31,546 nt of DNA. Origin: Pseudomonadota bacterium (GTDB taxonomy: Bacteria; Pseudomonadota; Gammaproteobacteria; Xanthomonadales; Xanthomonadaceae). Below, one piece after another: positions 7,702 through 15,780 of the stretch. The translations under genes and the position numbers were made by a program. The stretch covers positions 1 to 31,546 of the forward strand of contig JAEWFT010000047.1 of assembly GCA_023388715.1 (NCBI GenBank). Direction: 5' to 3'. The notes beneath the pieces are model-generated. The model did no database searches, was not told where the DNA came from, and saw nothing but the letters and a program-made list of their open reading frames with translations. Each line of letters opens with the position of its first letter. The stretch's first letter is position 1.

Positions 7702-8676
7702 ATGACCTCCGGTCGTATCAAGCAATGGTTGCTGGCGGGCGCCGCGATGGCACTGCCGCTGGTGGCGCAGGCCCAGGACGGGGCCGGCCCAGCCGATCCC
7801 CAACGCTGGCAGCTCAACATGCACCCGGGCGTCACCCCGACCTCGCAGGCGGCCTACGACGCGCACATGATCACCATGTGGGTGTGCGTGATCATCGGCC
7901 TGATCGTGTTCGGCGCGATGGCCTACGCGATGTTCAAGTTCCGCAAGTCCAAGGGCGCGGTCGCGGACACCAGCTTCACCCACAGCACCAAGCTGGAGGC
8001 GGTCTGGACCGCCATCCCGGTGCTGATCCTGATCGGCCTGGCGTTCCCCGCCACCTCCGGCCTGCTGCGCATGTACGACACCCGCGACGCCGCGATCAGC
8101 GTCAAGGTGACCGGCTACCAGTGGATGTGGAAGTACGAGTACATGGGCGAGGGCGTGGAGTTCACCAGCCGCCTCGACCGCAAGAGCGACGAGCTGCGCC
8201 AGCAGGGCAAGGTGATCACGGCCGCCGACCACCCGCATTACCTGCTCGACGTCGACAACCAGCTGGTGCTGCCGGTCGACACCAAGATCCGCTTCGTGCT
8301 GACCGCCGATGACGTCATCCACGCCTGGTGGGTGCCGGCGCTGGGCTGGAAGCAGGACGCGATCCCGGGCTTCGTCAACGAGGCTTGGGCGCAGATCGAG
8401 AAGCCCGGCATCTACCGCGGCCAGTGCGCGGAGCTGTGCGGCAAGGACCACGGCTTCATGCCGATCGTGGTGCGCGCGGTGAGCAAGGCCGAGTACGCCA
8501 CCTGGCTTGCCGGCGAGCAGGCCCGTCGCGCGCCGCCGGCCCCGGTCGAGGCGCCTGCGCCGGCGGTGGAAGCCCCGGACGCCGCGCCCGCCGAGGCCGT
8601 AGCGACCCCCGAAGCGGCCGCGGCCGCCACGCAGGACACCACGGCACCGGCGGCAACCGCCGCCGCCGCTGGTTGA
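7702..8676 (+). CDS. ctaC: Cytochrome c oxidase (aa3) subunit II
   Basis: 324 residues from the ATG at 7702. Upstream in-frame ATGs exist, but this start gives a normal signal peptide (GRIKQWLLAG... cleavage near AQA-QD). Two membrane helices (about 55-80 and 100-120) are followed by the periplasmic cupredoxin domain. All CuA ligands are present: His207, Cys242, Cys246, His250 and Met253, with Glu244 in CAELC. The aromatic YQWMWKYEY patch (139-147) is the usual electron entry route from cytochrome c. There is no fused cytochrome c domain. The last 50 or so residues (from 275) are a low-complexity Ala/Pro/Glu tail beyond the normal family end. First gene of the ctaC-ctaD-ctaG-ctaE operon. Confidence 0.96.
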   Translation: MTSGRIKQWLLAGAAMALPLVAQAQDGAGPADPQRWQLNMHPGVTPTSQAAYDAHMITMWVCVIIGLIVFGAMAYAMFKFRKSKGAVADTSFTHSTKLEAVWTAIPVLILIGLAFPATSGLLRMYDTRDAAISVKVTGYQWMWKYEYMGEGVEFTSRLDRKSDELRQQGKVITAADHPHYLLDVDNQLVLPVDTKIRFVLTADDVIHAWWVPALGWKQDAIPGFVNEAWAQIEKPGIYRGQCAELCGKDHGFMPIVVRAVSKAEYATWLAGEQARRAPPAPVEAPAPAVEAPDAAPAEAVATPEAAAAATQDTTAPAATAAAAG

Positions 8677-8716
8677 CCGCATCCCTGCACCCGAATTCAG
8701 AGTAGAGGTTCTGGCA

Positions 8717-10327
8717 ATGGCCGCAACGCACCCCACCGCCGCCGACCACCATCACCACAAGCAGGGCTTCGTCGACCGCTGGTTCTTCTCCACGAACCAC
8801 AAGGACATCGGCACCCTGTACCTGGTCTTCAGCTTCATCATGTTCATCGTCGGCGCGGCGATGAGCGTGATCATCCGCACCGAGCTGATGACCCCGGGCC
8901 TGCAGCACGTGGACCCGCAGTTCTTCAACCAGATGACCACCATGCACGCGCTGGTGATGATCTTCGGTGGCGTGATGCCGGCCTTCGTCGGCCTCGCCAA
9001 CTGGATGATCCCGCTGCAGATCGGCGCGCCGGACATGGCGCTGCCGCGCATGAACAACTGGTCGTTCTGGCTGCTGCCGGTGGCGTTCACCCTGTTGCTG
9101 CTGACCCTGTTCCTGCCCGGTGGCGCGCCGGCCGGCGGTTGGACGCTGTACCCGCCGTTGTCGCTGCAGGGCGGCGCCAACGTGGCCTTCAGCGTGTTCG
9201 CCATCCACGTGGCCGGCATCAGCTCGATCATGGGCGCGATCAACATCATCGCGACCGTGATCAACATGCGCGCGCCTGGGCTGGACCTGCTGAAGATGCC
9301 GATCTTCTGCTGGACCTGGCTGATCACCGCGTTCCTGCTGATCGCGGTGATGCCGGTGCTGGCCGGTGCGGTGACCATGCTGCTGACCGACAAGTTCTTC
9401 GCCACCAGCTTCTTCAACGCGGCCGGCGGCGGCGACCCGGTGATGTACCAGCACATCTTCTGGTTCTTCGGGCACCCCGAGGTCTACATCATGATCCTGC
9501 CGGCGTTCGGCATCGTGTCGGAGATCATCCCGACCTTCAGCCGCAAGCCGCTGTTCGGGTACCAGGCGATGGTTTACGCGACCGCCGCGATCGCCTTCCT
9601 GAGCTTCATCGTGTGGGCGCACCACATGTTCACCGTCGGCATGCCGCTCGGCGGCGAGATCTACTTCATGTTCGCCACCATGCTGATCTCGATCCCCACC
9701 GGGGTGAAGGTGTTCAACTGGGTGAGCACGATGTGGCGCGGCTCGCTGACCTTCGAGGCACCGATGAAGTGGGCGATCGCGTTCGTGATCCTGTTCACCA
9801 TCGGCGGTTTCTCCGGCCTGATGCTGGCGATCGTGCCGGCCGACTTCCAGTACCACGACACCTACTTCGTGGTCGCGCACTTCCACTACGTGCTGGTCAC
9901 CGGCGCGCTGTTCTCGATCATCGCGGCGGTCTACTACTGGTGGCCGAAGTGGTCGGGCCGGATGTACAGCGAGAAGCTGGCGAACATCCACTTCTGGTGG
10001 TCGATGGTGTTCGTCAACCTGCTGTTCTTCCCGCAGCACTTCCTGGGCCTGGCCGGCATGCCGCGCCGCATCCCGGATTACAACGTGGTGTTCGCGGACT
10101 GGAACCTGATCAGCTCGATCGGCGCGTTCGGCATGTTCGTCACGCCGTTCTTCATGGCCTACGTGCTGTGGCATTCGCTGAAGTTCGGCGCCAAGGCCGA
10201 GGCGCGGGCGTGGGAAGGCGCGCGCGGGCTGGAGTGGACGGTGCCGTCGCCGGCCCCGCACCACACCTTCGAGAAGCCGCCGGTGATCCGCGACGGCGAC
10301 CTCGCCCACGGCGACATCAGCCACTGA
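8717..10327 (+). CDS. ctaD: Cytochrome c oxidase (aa3) subunit I
   Basis: 536 residues, 12 membrane helices, catalytic subunit of the proton-pumping aa3 oxidase in the inner membrane. Ligands identified by motif: His77 and His390 for heme a, His388 for heme a3, and His253, His302 and His303 for CuB; Tyr257 is the cross-linked tyrosine. Proton-path residues of the A-type oxidases are present: Asp107 and Asn114 of the D channel, Glu255 (HPEVY), and Lys331 of the K channel (PTGVKVFNW). The N-terminus carries four consecutive histidines (11-14) before the first helix. AGAGG (8704-8708) precedes the ATG, and the gap to ctaC is 40 bases. Confidence 0.97.
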   Translation: MAATHPTAADHHHHKQGFVDRWFFSTNHKDIGTLYLVFSFIMFIVGAAMSVIIRTELMTPGLQHVDPQFFNQMTTMHALVMIFGGVMPAFVGLANWMIPLQIGAPDMALPRMNNWSFWLLPVAFTLLLLTLFLPGGAPAGGWTLYPPLSLQGGANVAFSVFAIHVAGISSIMGAINIIATVINMRAPGLDLLKMPIFCWTWLITAFLLIAVMPVLAGAVTMLLTDKFFATSFFNAAGGGDPVMYQHIFWFFGHPEVYIMILPAFGIVSEIIPTFSRKPLFGYQAMVYATAAIAFLSFIVWAHHMFTVGMPLGGEIYFMFATMLISIPTGVKVFNWVSTMWRGSLTFEAPMKWAIAFVILFTIGGFSGLMLAIVPADFQYHDTYFVVAHFHYVLVTGALFSIIAAVYYWWPKWSGRMYSEKLANIHFWWSMVFVNLLFFPQHFLGLAGMPRRIPDYNVVFADWNLISSIGAFGMFVTPFFMAYVLWHSLKFGAKAEARAWEGARGLEWTVPSPAPHHTFEKPPVIRDGDLAHGDISH

Positions 10328-10340
10328 TTCCGGACGCGCG

Positions 10341-10478
10341 ATGACCCTCGATCCGTCCCGTGACGCCGCCGACTCCAGGCTCCGCCGCGCCCGCGCGCGG
10401 CGCACGGCGTGGCTGGTGGGCGGGATCGCGGTCGCGGTCTATGCGGCCTTCATCCTCAGTGGGGTGATCGGGCGATGA
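10341..10478 (+). CDS. 45-aa single-pass membrane protein, probable cytochrome oxidase small assembly protein
   Basis: A short frame from ATG 10341 to TGA 10478 gives 45 residues. It has an Arg-rich N-terminal half (RLRRARARRTA) then one hydrophobic helix (WLVGGIAVAVYAAFILSGVI), so a cytoplasmic N-terminus is expected. It begins 13 bases after ctaD, and its stop overlaps the ctaG start in ATGA, which implies translational coupling. Small single-helix proteins at exactly this place are annotated in many proteobacterial aa3 operons as oxidase assembly factors. Assignment here rests on position, size and topology, since the sequence is too short for confident homology by eye. Confidence 0.78.
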   Translation: MTLDPSRDAADSRLRRARARRTAWLVGGIAVAVYAAFILSGVIGR

Positions 10479-11056
10479 GCGCGCCGCGGGCAAAGACCTT
10501 TGGCGTGGTGAAGATGCTCGGCGTCTCGCTGGCCGCCTTCGCGTTCGCCTTCTCGCTGGTACCGCTGTACCGGATCGCCTGCGAGAAGGTGTTCGGCATC
10601 CGCCTGGAGCAGGGCCCCGTCGCCGGCGCGGCGGCCGCCAGCGAGGTGCAGGACCGCTGGGTGACCGTGCAGTTCGACGGCGGGGTGAACTCCAAGCTGC
10701 CGTGGCAGTTCAAGCCCGAGCAGATGAGCATGCGGGTGCAGCCGGGCAAGCAGTACGAGGCGCTGTACCTGGCGCGCAACACCTCGGGCAGGCCGATCGT
10801 CGGCAGCGCGGTGCCGTCGGTGGCGCCGGCGCGCGCCTCGGGGTACTTCAACAAGACCGAGTGCTTCTGCTTCACCGCGCAGACCCTGCAGGCCGGCGAG
10901 GCGCGCGAGATGCCGGTGCGGTTCATCGTCGACCCGGCGTTGCCGGCGGCGGTGAAGACGATCACCCTGTCGTACACGTTCTTCAAGAACGACACCCTGA
11001 CCGACGCACTGGCGGCGAGCCCCGGCCACGCCACCAGCCCACGCGCGGCGCCTTGA
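10475..11056 (+). CDS. ctaG: Cytochrome c oxidase assembly protein CtaG/Cox11
   Basis: 193 residues from the ATG at 10475, which overlaps the stop of the preceding 45-aa gene. One N-terminal membrane helix (about 14-33) ends in VPLYRIACEKVFG, with Cys36 just outside the membrane, and anchors a periplasmic immunoglobulin-like domain. The copper site CFCF is Cys130/Cys132, preceded by FNKTE as in Cox11 proteins. Cox11 delivers copper to the CuB site of subunit I. The operon position between ctaD and ctaE is the standard one. Confidence 0.95.
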   Translation: MSAPRAKTFGVVKMLGVSLAAFAFAFSLVPLYRIACEKVFGIRLEQGPVAGAAAASEVQDRWVTVQFDGGVNSKLPWQFKPEQMSMRVQPGKQYEALYLARNTSGRPIVGSAVPSVAPARASGYFNKTECFCFTAQTLQAGEAREMPVRFIVDPALPAAVKTITLSYTFFKNDTLTDALAASPGHATSPRAAP

Positions 11057-11087
11057 CCCCATACACGCAAAGAACCTGGACAACGCC

Positions 11088-11972
11088 ATGGCCAACGCAC
11101 CCGCCGAGCTCCACGACAAGGACGTCTACTTCGTGCCGCACGGCAGCCGCTGGCCGGTGTTCGCCTCGGTCGCGATGTTCGTGCTGATGATCGGCTTCGC
11201 CAGCTGGCTCAACGACGTCAGCTGGGGCCCGACCGTGTTCTACATCGGCCTGGCCGGCCTGCTGGCGATCCTGTTCAAGTGGTTCGCCGACGTGATCCGC
11301 GAGTCGGTGGCCGGCCTTTACAACAAGCAGGTCGACAGCTCGTTCCGGCTGGGCATGGTCTGGTTCATCCTGTCGGAAGTGTTCTTCTTCGCGGCCTTCT
11401 TCGGCGCGCTGTTCTATGCCCGCCAGTTCGCGCTGCCGTGGCTGAACGGCGAGGGCGACGGCGCCGCGACCCACAGCGTGCTGTGGTCGGGGTTCACCGG
11501 CGGCTGGCCCAGCAATGGCCCCGGCGCGGTGGGTGGCAGCTACCAGACCATCCCGGCCTGGGGCCTGCCGCTGCTCAACACCCTGATCCTGCTGACTTCG
11601 GGCGTGACCATCACCATCGCCCACCACGCGCTGAAGGAAGGCAAGCGGCGCGCGCTGCTGCTGTGGCTGGGCGCGACCGTGCTGTTGGGCTGCCTGTTCC
11701 TGTTCTTCCAGGTCGAAGAATACATCCACGCCTACCGCGACCTGAACCTGACCATGGGCTCGGGCATTTACGGCTCCACGTTCTTCATGCTGACCGGCTT
11801 CCACGGCGCGCACGTGACGCTCGGCACCATCATGCTGGCGATCATCTGGCTGCGTTGCCTGAAGGGCCACTTCGACCGCGACAACCACTTCGCGTTCGAG
11901 GCGGTGGCCTGGTACTGGCACTTCGTCGACGTGGTGTGGCTGGGCCTGTTCCTGTTCGTCTACGTGCTGTAA
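11088..11972 (+). CDS. ctaE: Cytochrome c oxidase (aa3) subunit III
   Basis: 294 residues, seven predicted membrane helices. Family signatures include FILSEVFFFAAFFGALFYAR in the second or third helix, FFQVEEYIHAYRDLNL, the stretch GSTFFMLTGFHGAHVTLGT, and YWHFVDVVWLGLF at the C-terminus. Subunit III stabilises subunit I and supports proton uptake into the D channel. It lies 31 bases after ctaG and is the last gene of the operon, followed by a hairpin terminator. Confidence 0.96.
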   Translation: MANAPAELHDKDVYFVPHGSRWPVFASVAMFVLMIGFASWLNDVSWGPTVFYIGLAGLLAILFKWFADVIRESVAGLYNKQVDSSFRLGMVWFILSEVFFFAAFFGALFYARQFALPWLNGEGDGAATHSVLWSGFTGGWPSNGPGAVGGSYQTIPAWGLPLLNTLILLTSGVTITIAHHALKEGKRRALLLWLGATVLLGCLFLFFQVEEYIHAYRDLNLTMGSGIYGSTFFMLTGFHGAHVTLGTIMLAIIWLRCLKGHFDRDNHFAFEAVAWYWHFVDVVWLGLFLFVYVL

Positions 11973-12017
11973 CGCGGCGACGCGCCAGCCGGCCCCGGCG
12001 ACGGGGCACCACGCCAG

Positions 12018-12042
12018 AGGCCGGCACCCGATGCCGGCCTTT
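12018..12042 (+). terminator. Probable terminator after ctaE
   Basis: AGGCCGGCA (12018-12026), loop CCCGA, TGCCGGCCT (12032-12040) is a perfect 9-bp stem followed by only a short T-run. It lies 45 bases after the ctaE stop and 15 bases before the end of the convergent small gene. The weak T-tract lowers efficiency, but the position fits the end of the oxidase operon. Confidence 0.7.
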
Positions 12043-12056
12043 GCATTGCGGGATAA

Positions 12057-12284
12057 TCAGCCCGGGTTGCGACCCACGCCGTGCGGCTCGATCCAGCCCA
12101 TGTAGATCGCCAGCACCACGAACAGGATCAGCGCCACGCTCAGCGCGATGCGCTTGGTCAGCGAGTTGACCGTGCGCTTGGTGGTGCCCTTGTCGACCAG
12201 CATGTAATAGAGGCCCGCACCCAGGTTCCACAGGATGAGGATCAACACGCCAACGATGAGCAGGGTCTTCAGCGAATCGCTCAC
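12057..12284 (-). CDS. Twin transmembrane protein, DUF2909 family
   Basis: 75 residues from a GTG start at 12284, with AAGGA four bases upstream. Two hydrophobic helices (about 5-30 and 45-64) are joined by a basic loop (KGTTKRTVNSLTKR). This two-helix layout, the size, and the location between the aa3 oxidase structural genes and SURF1 agree with the DUF2909 family. The function of that family is not established; a role in oxidase assembly is suggested only by neighbourhood. It runs against both neighbouring operons. Confidence 0.85.
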   Translation of the reverse strand: MSDSLKTLLIVGVLILILWNLGAGLYYMLVDKGTTKRTVNSLTKRIALSVALILFVVLAIYMGWIEPHGVGRNPG

Positions 12285-12296
12285 GCTCGTCCTTCC

Positions 12297-12329
12297 GATG
12301 CGGAACGCCCGCATCCACGGCGCATTATC
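12297..12329 (-). promoter_or_regulatory. Extended -10 promoter and 7-bp dyad before the DUF2909 gene
   Basis: On the minus strand TGCGATAAT is an extended -10 element (hexamer over 12324-12329), placing a start of transcription near 12317. Directly downstream lies the perfect dyad GATGCGG-N5-CCGCATC (12297-12315). It could be an operator or a hairpin at the very 5' end of the transcript. No clear -35 is visible. The same 66-base gap must also serve the divergent SURF1 gene. Confidence 0.45.
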
Positions 12330-12350
12330 GCAGCAGCGCGGACGACGCGG

Positions 12351-13100
12351 ATGAGCCCGCGCGCGCGGACGCTGGCGTTTGGCTGGCTGCTGGCGGTGGC
12401 GGCGATGCTGCTGTTCGCCGCGGCGGGGCGCTGGCAGCTGGGGCGCATGCAACAGAAGGAGGCGATGCTGGACGCGGCCGCGCAGGCGCTGGACCGCAGC
12501 CGCGCGCAACCGCTGCTGCTGGCCTCGGATCGCGCCCGTGCCGACGGCTACGACTGGGCCGAGGGCCGCGGCAGCATCGCCAACGCCACGGTCTGGCTGG
12601 ACAGCCAGCAGCACGGCGGCCGGGTGGGCGTGCGCATGTATTGCGTGCTGCTGCCCGACCTCGGCGGCCAGGCGCTGCTGGTCGATGCCGGCTGGTGGCC
12701 GCTGCCGGGCGCGCGCGCGCTGCCGGTGTTCGGTTGTCCCGCGGGCGCCGGCCAGCAGGTGCGCGGATTGCTGGCGCGCCCGCCGTCGGTGGGGCTTGCG
12801 CGCGGCGATGCGCTGGCGTCGCAGGGCGACGGGCGCTGGCTGGCCCCGCGCATCGACCTGCCCGCGATCGCCTCCGCGCTGCAGTTGCCGACCGGGATCG
12901 CGCCGCGCGTGCTGCGGCTGGATCCACGGCGCCAAGCAGGCGATGCCGGGGTCATGCTGGTCCCCGGCGAGCGCGACCTGGAGATCCTGCCCAACACCAT
13001 GAGCCCCGACCGCCACCTCGGCTATGCCGTGCAGTGGTTCGGGCTTGCACTGGCGACCCTCGCCATCGCCCTGCTGCTGACCTTCAGGAAGCCACGATGA
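12351..13100 (+). CDS. SURF1 family cytochrome oxidase biogenesis protein
   Basis: 249 residues. The family ends are both clear: an N-terminal membrane helix followed by GRWQLGRMQQKE, and a C-terminal HLGYAVQWFGLALATLAIALLL helix. A soluble domain between them would lie in the periplasm. Surf1 proteins help insert heme A into subunit I. The ATG at 12351 is the first position that gives the expected short N-terminal tail. The stop overlaps the next ATG, so translation is probably coupled to the thioredoxin-like gene, ctaA and cyoE downstream. Confidence 0.92.
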   Translation: MSPRARTLAFGWLLAVAAMLLFAAAGRWQLGRMQQKEAMLDAAAQALDRSRAQPLLLASDRARADGYDWAEGRGSIANATVWLDSQQHGGRVGVRMYCVLLPDLGGQALLVDAGWWPLPGARALPVFGCPAGAGQQVRGLLARPPSVGLARGDALASQGDGRWLAPRIDLPAIASALQLPTGIAPRVLRLDPRRQAGDAGVMLVPGERDLEILPNTMSPDRHLGYAVQWFGLALATLAIALLLTFRKPR

Positions 13101-13687
13101 ACCTGCCCCGCCAACCCGATCCGCAACTGGCGCGCAAGAACCGGCGCATGCTGCTGGGCCTGCTGCTGCTGTTCTTCGGCGGGATGCTGGTGGCCGGCCT
13201 GCTGCGCTTCTCCGGTTGGCGCCCGGAGGGCATGAAGAACCGTGGTGAGCTGCTGCAGACGTACGGCGACCTGCGCGAGTACACGCCGACCCTGGCCAAC
13301 GGCCAGCCCTACCGCTGGCAGGAGCATCCGCGCACCTGGCGGATGGTGGCCATGCCGCGCGATTGCGACGGCGCCCGCGCGGCGGCGTGCACCGCACTGC
13401 TGCAGGACCTGGACAAGGTGTGGCGGTTGATGGGACGGCACGCCGACCGCGTGCACCTGCTGTGGGTGGGCGCGGTGCCGCCGGGCGTGAGCCTGCCGCG
13501 CGAGGTCCATGTGATCCGCGACGAGCCGGCCCTGCGCGCAGGACTGCCGCGCTGGGAGGTCGATCCGGCGGCGGGCGAGCCGCTGTGGCTGATCGACCCG
13601 AACGGCTTCGTGTTCATGCGCTACGCTCCCGGCTTCGATCCGGGCGACGTGCGCACCGACCTGTCGCGCATGCTGAAGATCAACTGA
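13097..13687 (+). CDS. Membrane-anchored thioredoxin-fold (SCO-like) protein of the oxidase assembly cluster
   Basis: 196 residues. A basic N-terminus (ARKNRRM) and one helix (19-36) anchor a periplasmic domain. The C-terminal part, WLIDPNGFVFMRYAPGFDPGDVRTDLSRMLKI, has the strand-helix pattern of SCO/thioredoxin proteins. Two cysteines, Cys90 and Cys98, lie where the redox or copper-binding pair would be expected but are spaced CX7C, not the CX3C of SCO proteins. Similar proteins occur between SURF1 and ctaA in other gammaproteobacteria. Copper delivery or thiol reduction of the CuA site is an inference from context. It overlaps SURF1 by 4 bases and ctaA by 1. Confidence 0.8.
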   Translation: MNLPRQPDPQLARKNRRMLLGLLLLFFGGMLVAGLLRFSGWRPEGMKNRGELLQTYGDLREYTPTLANGQPYRWQEHPRTWRMVAMPRDCDGARAAACTALLQDLDKVWRLMGRHADRVHLLWVGAVPPGVSLPREVHVIRDEPALRAGLPRWEVDPAAGEPLWLIDPNGFVFMRYAPGFDPGDVRTDLSRMLKIN

Positions 13688-14844
13688 TGGCGATCAACGA
13701 CTCCCCGCTACCCGCCGCCGTGTACCGGCATTTCCACCGCATCGCCTGGCTGGCGGTGGCGCTGGCCACGTGCGTGATCGTGTTCGGCGCGTTCGTGCGC
13801 CTGTCCGACGCCGGCCTGAGCTGCCCCGACTGGCCGACCTGCTACGGCAAGGCGGCGTGGCCGACCCATGCCGACCAGGTCGCCGGGCATGCCGCGGTGG
13901 ACATCCGCGCGGTCGATCCCAGCCGCGCCTGGCGCGAGCAGTTCCACCGCATCATCGCCGGGCTGCTGGGCGTGCTGGTGCTGGCGCTGGCGCTGCTGGC
14001 CACCCGCCGGCGGCCGCGCGGCTGGTTGCAGGTCATCGGCGCATCGCTGGCGGTGGCCGTGGCGATCCCGCTGTACATGGCGGGCCAGCACGTGGCGGCG
14101 TCGGTGCTGGCGATCATCGCGGAAGTGGTGCTGCTGGTCGCCGCGCTGCGCTGGTCCAACCTCGACCTTGCGCGCACCGCCACCTTCACCCTGGCGGTGA
14201 TCATCGTGCAGGCGCTGCTGGGGATGTGGACCGTGACCTGGCTGCTGAAGCCGGTGGTGGTGATGGCGCACCTGCTCGGCGGCCTGTTCACCTTTTCGCT
14301 GCTGACGTGGCTGGCCTGGCGCGCGACCGACATCCCGATCATCAGCGCCGACGCGCGCCGGCTGCGGGGGCTGGTGGTCATCGGGCTGGCGCTGCTCGGG
14401 ATCCAGATCGCGCTGGGCGGCTGGGTCAGCGCCAATTACGCCGCGCTCGCCTGCGGCACCGACTATCCCAAGTGCGCGGGCATGTGGTGGCCGCCGCAGG
14501 ACTACCGCGAGGGCTTCGTGCTGTGGCGCGGGATCGGGGTCGACTATGAAGGCGGCATCCTCGACAACGCGTCGCGGGTGGCGATCCAGATGGCGCACCG
14601 GCTGATGGCGCTGCTGGTGTTCGGCCACCTGCTCGCGCTGGCGCTGCGGCTGGTGCGCAGCCCCGGCCTTCGCGGCTGGGGCGCGCTGCTGGCCGCGCTG
14701 TTGCTGGCGCAGGTGGGGCTGGGCATCGCCAACGTGGTGCTGTCGCTGCCGCTGCCGGTGGCGGTGGCGCACAACGCGGGCGCGACCGCGCTGCTGTTCG
14801 TGCTGGTGACGCTGCTGGCGCGACTGGAGCCCCCCAAGGCATGA
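13687..14844 (+). CDS. ctaA: Heme A synthase (COX15/CtaA family)
   Basis: 385 residues, eight membrane helices in two four-helix halves. The four conserved histidines are in EQFHRI, VMAHLLGG, QMAHRLM and VAHNAGA. Two extracytoplasmic Cys pairs are seen: CPDWPTC after the first helix and ACGTDYPKC in the second half. The enzyme oxidises the C8 methyl of heme O to the formyl group of heme A, the cofactor of the aa3 oxidase encoded upstream. The start ATG shares one base with the stop of the preceding gene, and the stop overlaps cyoE. Confidence 0.94.
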   Translation: MAINDSPLPAAVYRHFHRIAWLAVALATCVIVFGAFVRLSDAGLSCPDWPTCYGKAAWPTHADQVAGHAAVDIRAVDPSRAWREQFHRIIAGLLGVLVLALALLATRRRPRGWLQVIGASLAVAVAIPLYMAGQHVAASVLAIIAEVVLLVAALRWSNLDLARTATFTLAVIIVQALLGMWTVTWLLKPVVVMAHLLGGLFTFSLLTWLAWRATDIPIISADARRLRGLVVIGLALLGIQIALGGWVSANYAALACGTDYPKCAGMWWPPQDYREGFVLWRGIGVDYEGGILDNASRVAIQMAHRLMALLVFGHLLALALRLVRSPGLRGWGALLAALLLAQVGLGIANVVLSLPLPVAVAHNAGATALLFVLVTLLARLEPPKA

Positions 14845-15776
14845 AGGGCGGCGCGTCACTGGCCTCGCAGTACTGGACCCTGACCAAGCCGCGGGTGGTC
14901 GCGCTGATCGTGTTCACCGCGGTCATCGGGATGCTGCTGGCGATCCAGCCGGGCGAGCCGTGGCCGTGGCGCCGGCTCATCGCGGGCGGTCTCGGCATCT
15001 GGCTGGCGGCGGCCAGCGCGGCGGCGATCAACCACCTGCTCGACCAGCGGATCGACAAGGTGATGGTGCGCACCGCCGAGCGCCCGCTCGCCACCGGCGC
15101 GCTGCGGCCGGGGCAGGTGCTGGCATTCGCGCTTGTGCTCGGCGCGGCCTCGATGGCGGTGCTGCTGGCGTGGGTCAACCCAATCACCGCCGCGCTGACG
15201 TTCGCCTCGCTGATCGGCTATGCCATCGTCTATACCGGCTTCCTCAAGCGCGCGACGCCGCAGAACATCGTGATTGGCGGCATCGCCGGCGCCGCCCCGC
15301 CACTGTTGGGCTGGGCCGCGGTCACCGGCATGACCGGCGAGTGGGACTGGGCGCACGCGCTGCTGCTGGTGCTGATCATCTTCGTGTGGACGCCCCCGCA
15401 TTTCTGGGCATTGGCGATCTTCCGCCGCGCGGACTACGCGCGCGCGCTGGTGCCGATGTTGCCGGTCACCCACGGCGTGACCTACACCCGCTGGCAGATC
15501 CTGCTGTACACCATCCTGCTAGTGGTGGCCTCGGTGCTGCCGTGGGTGACCCACATGAGCGGGCTGTTCTACCTGTCCGGCGCCTTGGTGCTGGGCGCAG
15601 TCTTCCTCTGGTATGCATGGCGGCTGCTGGATCCCCCCGATGAGCTGTTCGCGATGCGCACGTTCAAGTACTCGATCGTCTACCTGATGGTGCTGTTCGC
15701 GCTGCTGCTGCTCGACCACTGGCTGCAGCCGTTGCTGCAGGCCGGGCCCGCGCTGGAGTTCGCGCCGGCGGCGTAG
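14841..15776 (+). CDS. cyoE: Protoheme IX farnesyltransferase (heme O synthase)
   Basis: 311 residues, a polytopic UbiA-family prenyltransferase. The first Mg-diphosphate motif is NHLLDQRID (Asn64, Asp68, Asp72) followed by MVRTAERPLATG; the second is in the FRRADYARALVPMLPV region. It attaches the farnesyl group to heme B to form heme O, the substrate of CtaA encoded just upstream. It may equally be named ctaB. Its ATG overlaps the ctaA stop by 4 bases; alkB follows after only 4 bases. Confidence 0.95.
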   Translation: MKGGASLASQYWTLTKPRVVALIVFTAVIGMLLAIQPGEPWPWRRLIAGGLGIWLAAASAAAINHLLDQRIDKVMVRTAERPLATGALRPGQVLAFALVLGAASMAVLLAWVNPITAALTFASLIGYAIVYTGFLKRATPQNIVIGGIAGAAPPLLGWAAVTGMTGEWDWAHALLLVLIIFVWTPPHFWALAIFRRADYARALVPMLPVTHGVTYTRWQILLYTILLVVASVLPWVTHMSGLFYLSGALVLGAVFLWYAWRLLDPPDELFAMRTFKYSIVYLMVLFALLLLDHWLQPLLQAGPALEFAPAA

Positions 15777-15780
15777 GCGC

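Noticed and set aside
8747..8758. Four consecutive His codons near the start of ctaD as a possible metal-binding tag or engineered tag
   Set aside because: They are within the natural variable N-terminus of subunit I and show no sign of engineering.
4990..9000. Search for tRNA, rRNA, CRISPR arrays, insertion sequences or att sites across the window
   Set aside because: No cloverleaf with CCA-end pattern, no regularly spaced repeats, no transposase frame and no terminal repeats were seen by eye anywhere in the window.
8456..10405. A 649-codon minus-strand frame opposite ctaC and ctaD
   Set aside because: It is antisense to genes with intact catalytic residues, and its composition (Arg/His/Asp/Glu/Gln/Val) is that of a shadow frame.
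12057..13397. A 446-codon minus-strand frame that includes the DUF2909 protein as its C-terminus
   Set aside because: Only the last 75 codons, from the GTG at 12284 with its own ribosome binding site, look like protein; the rest is antisense to SURF1 and its neighbour.
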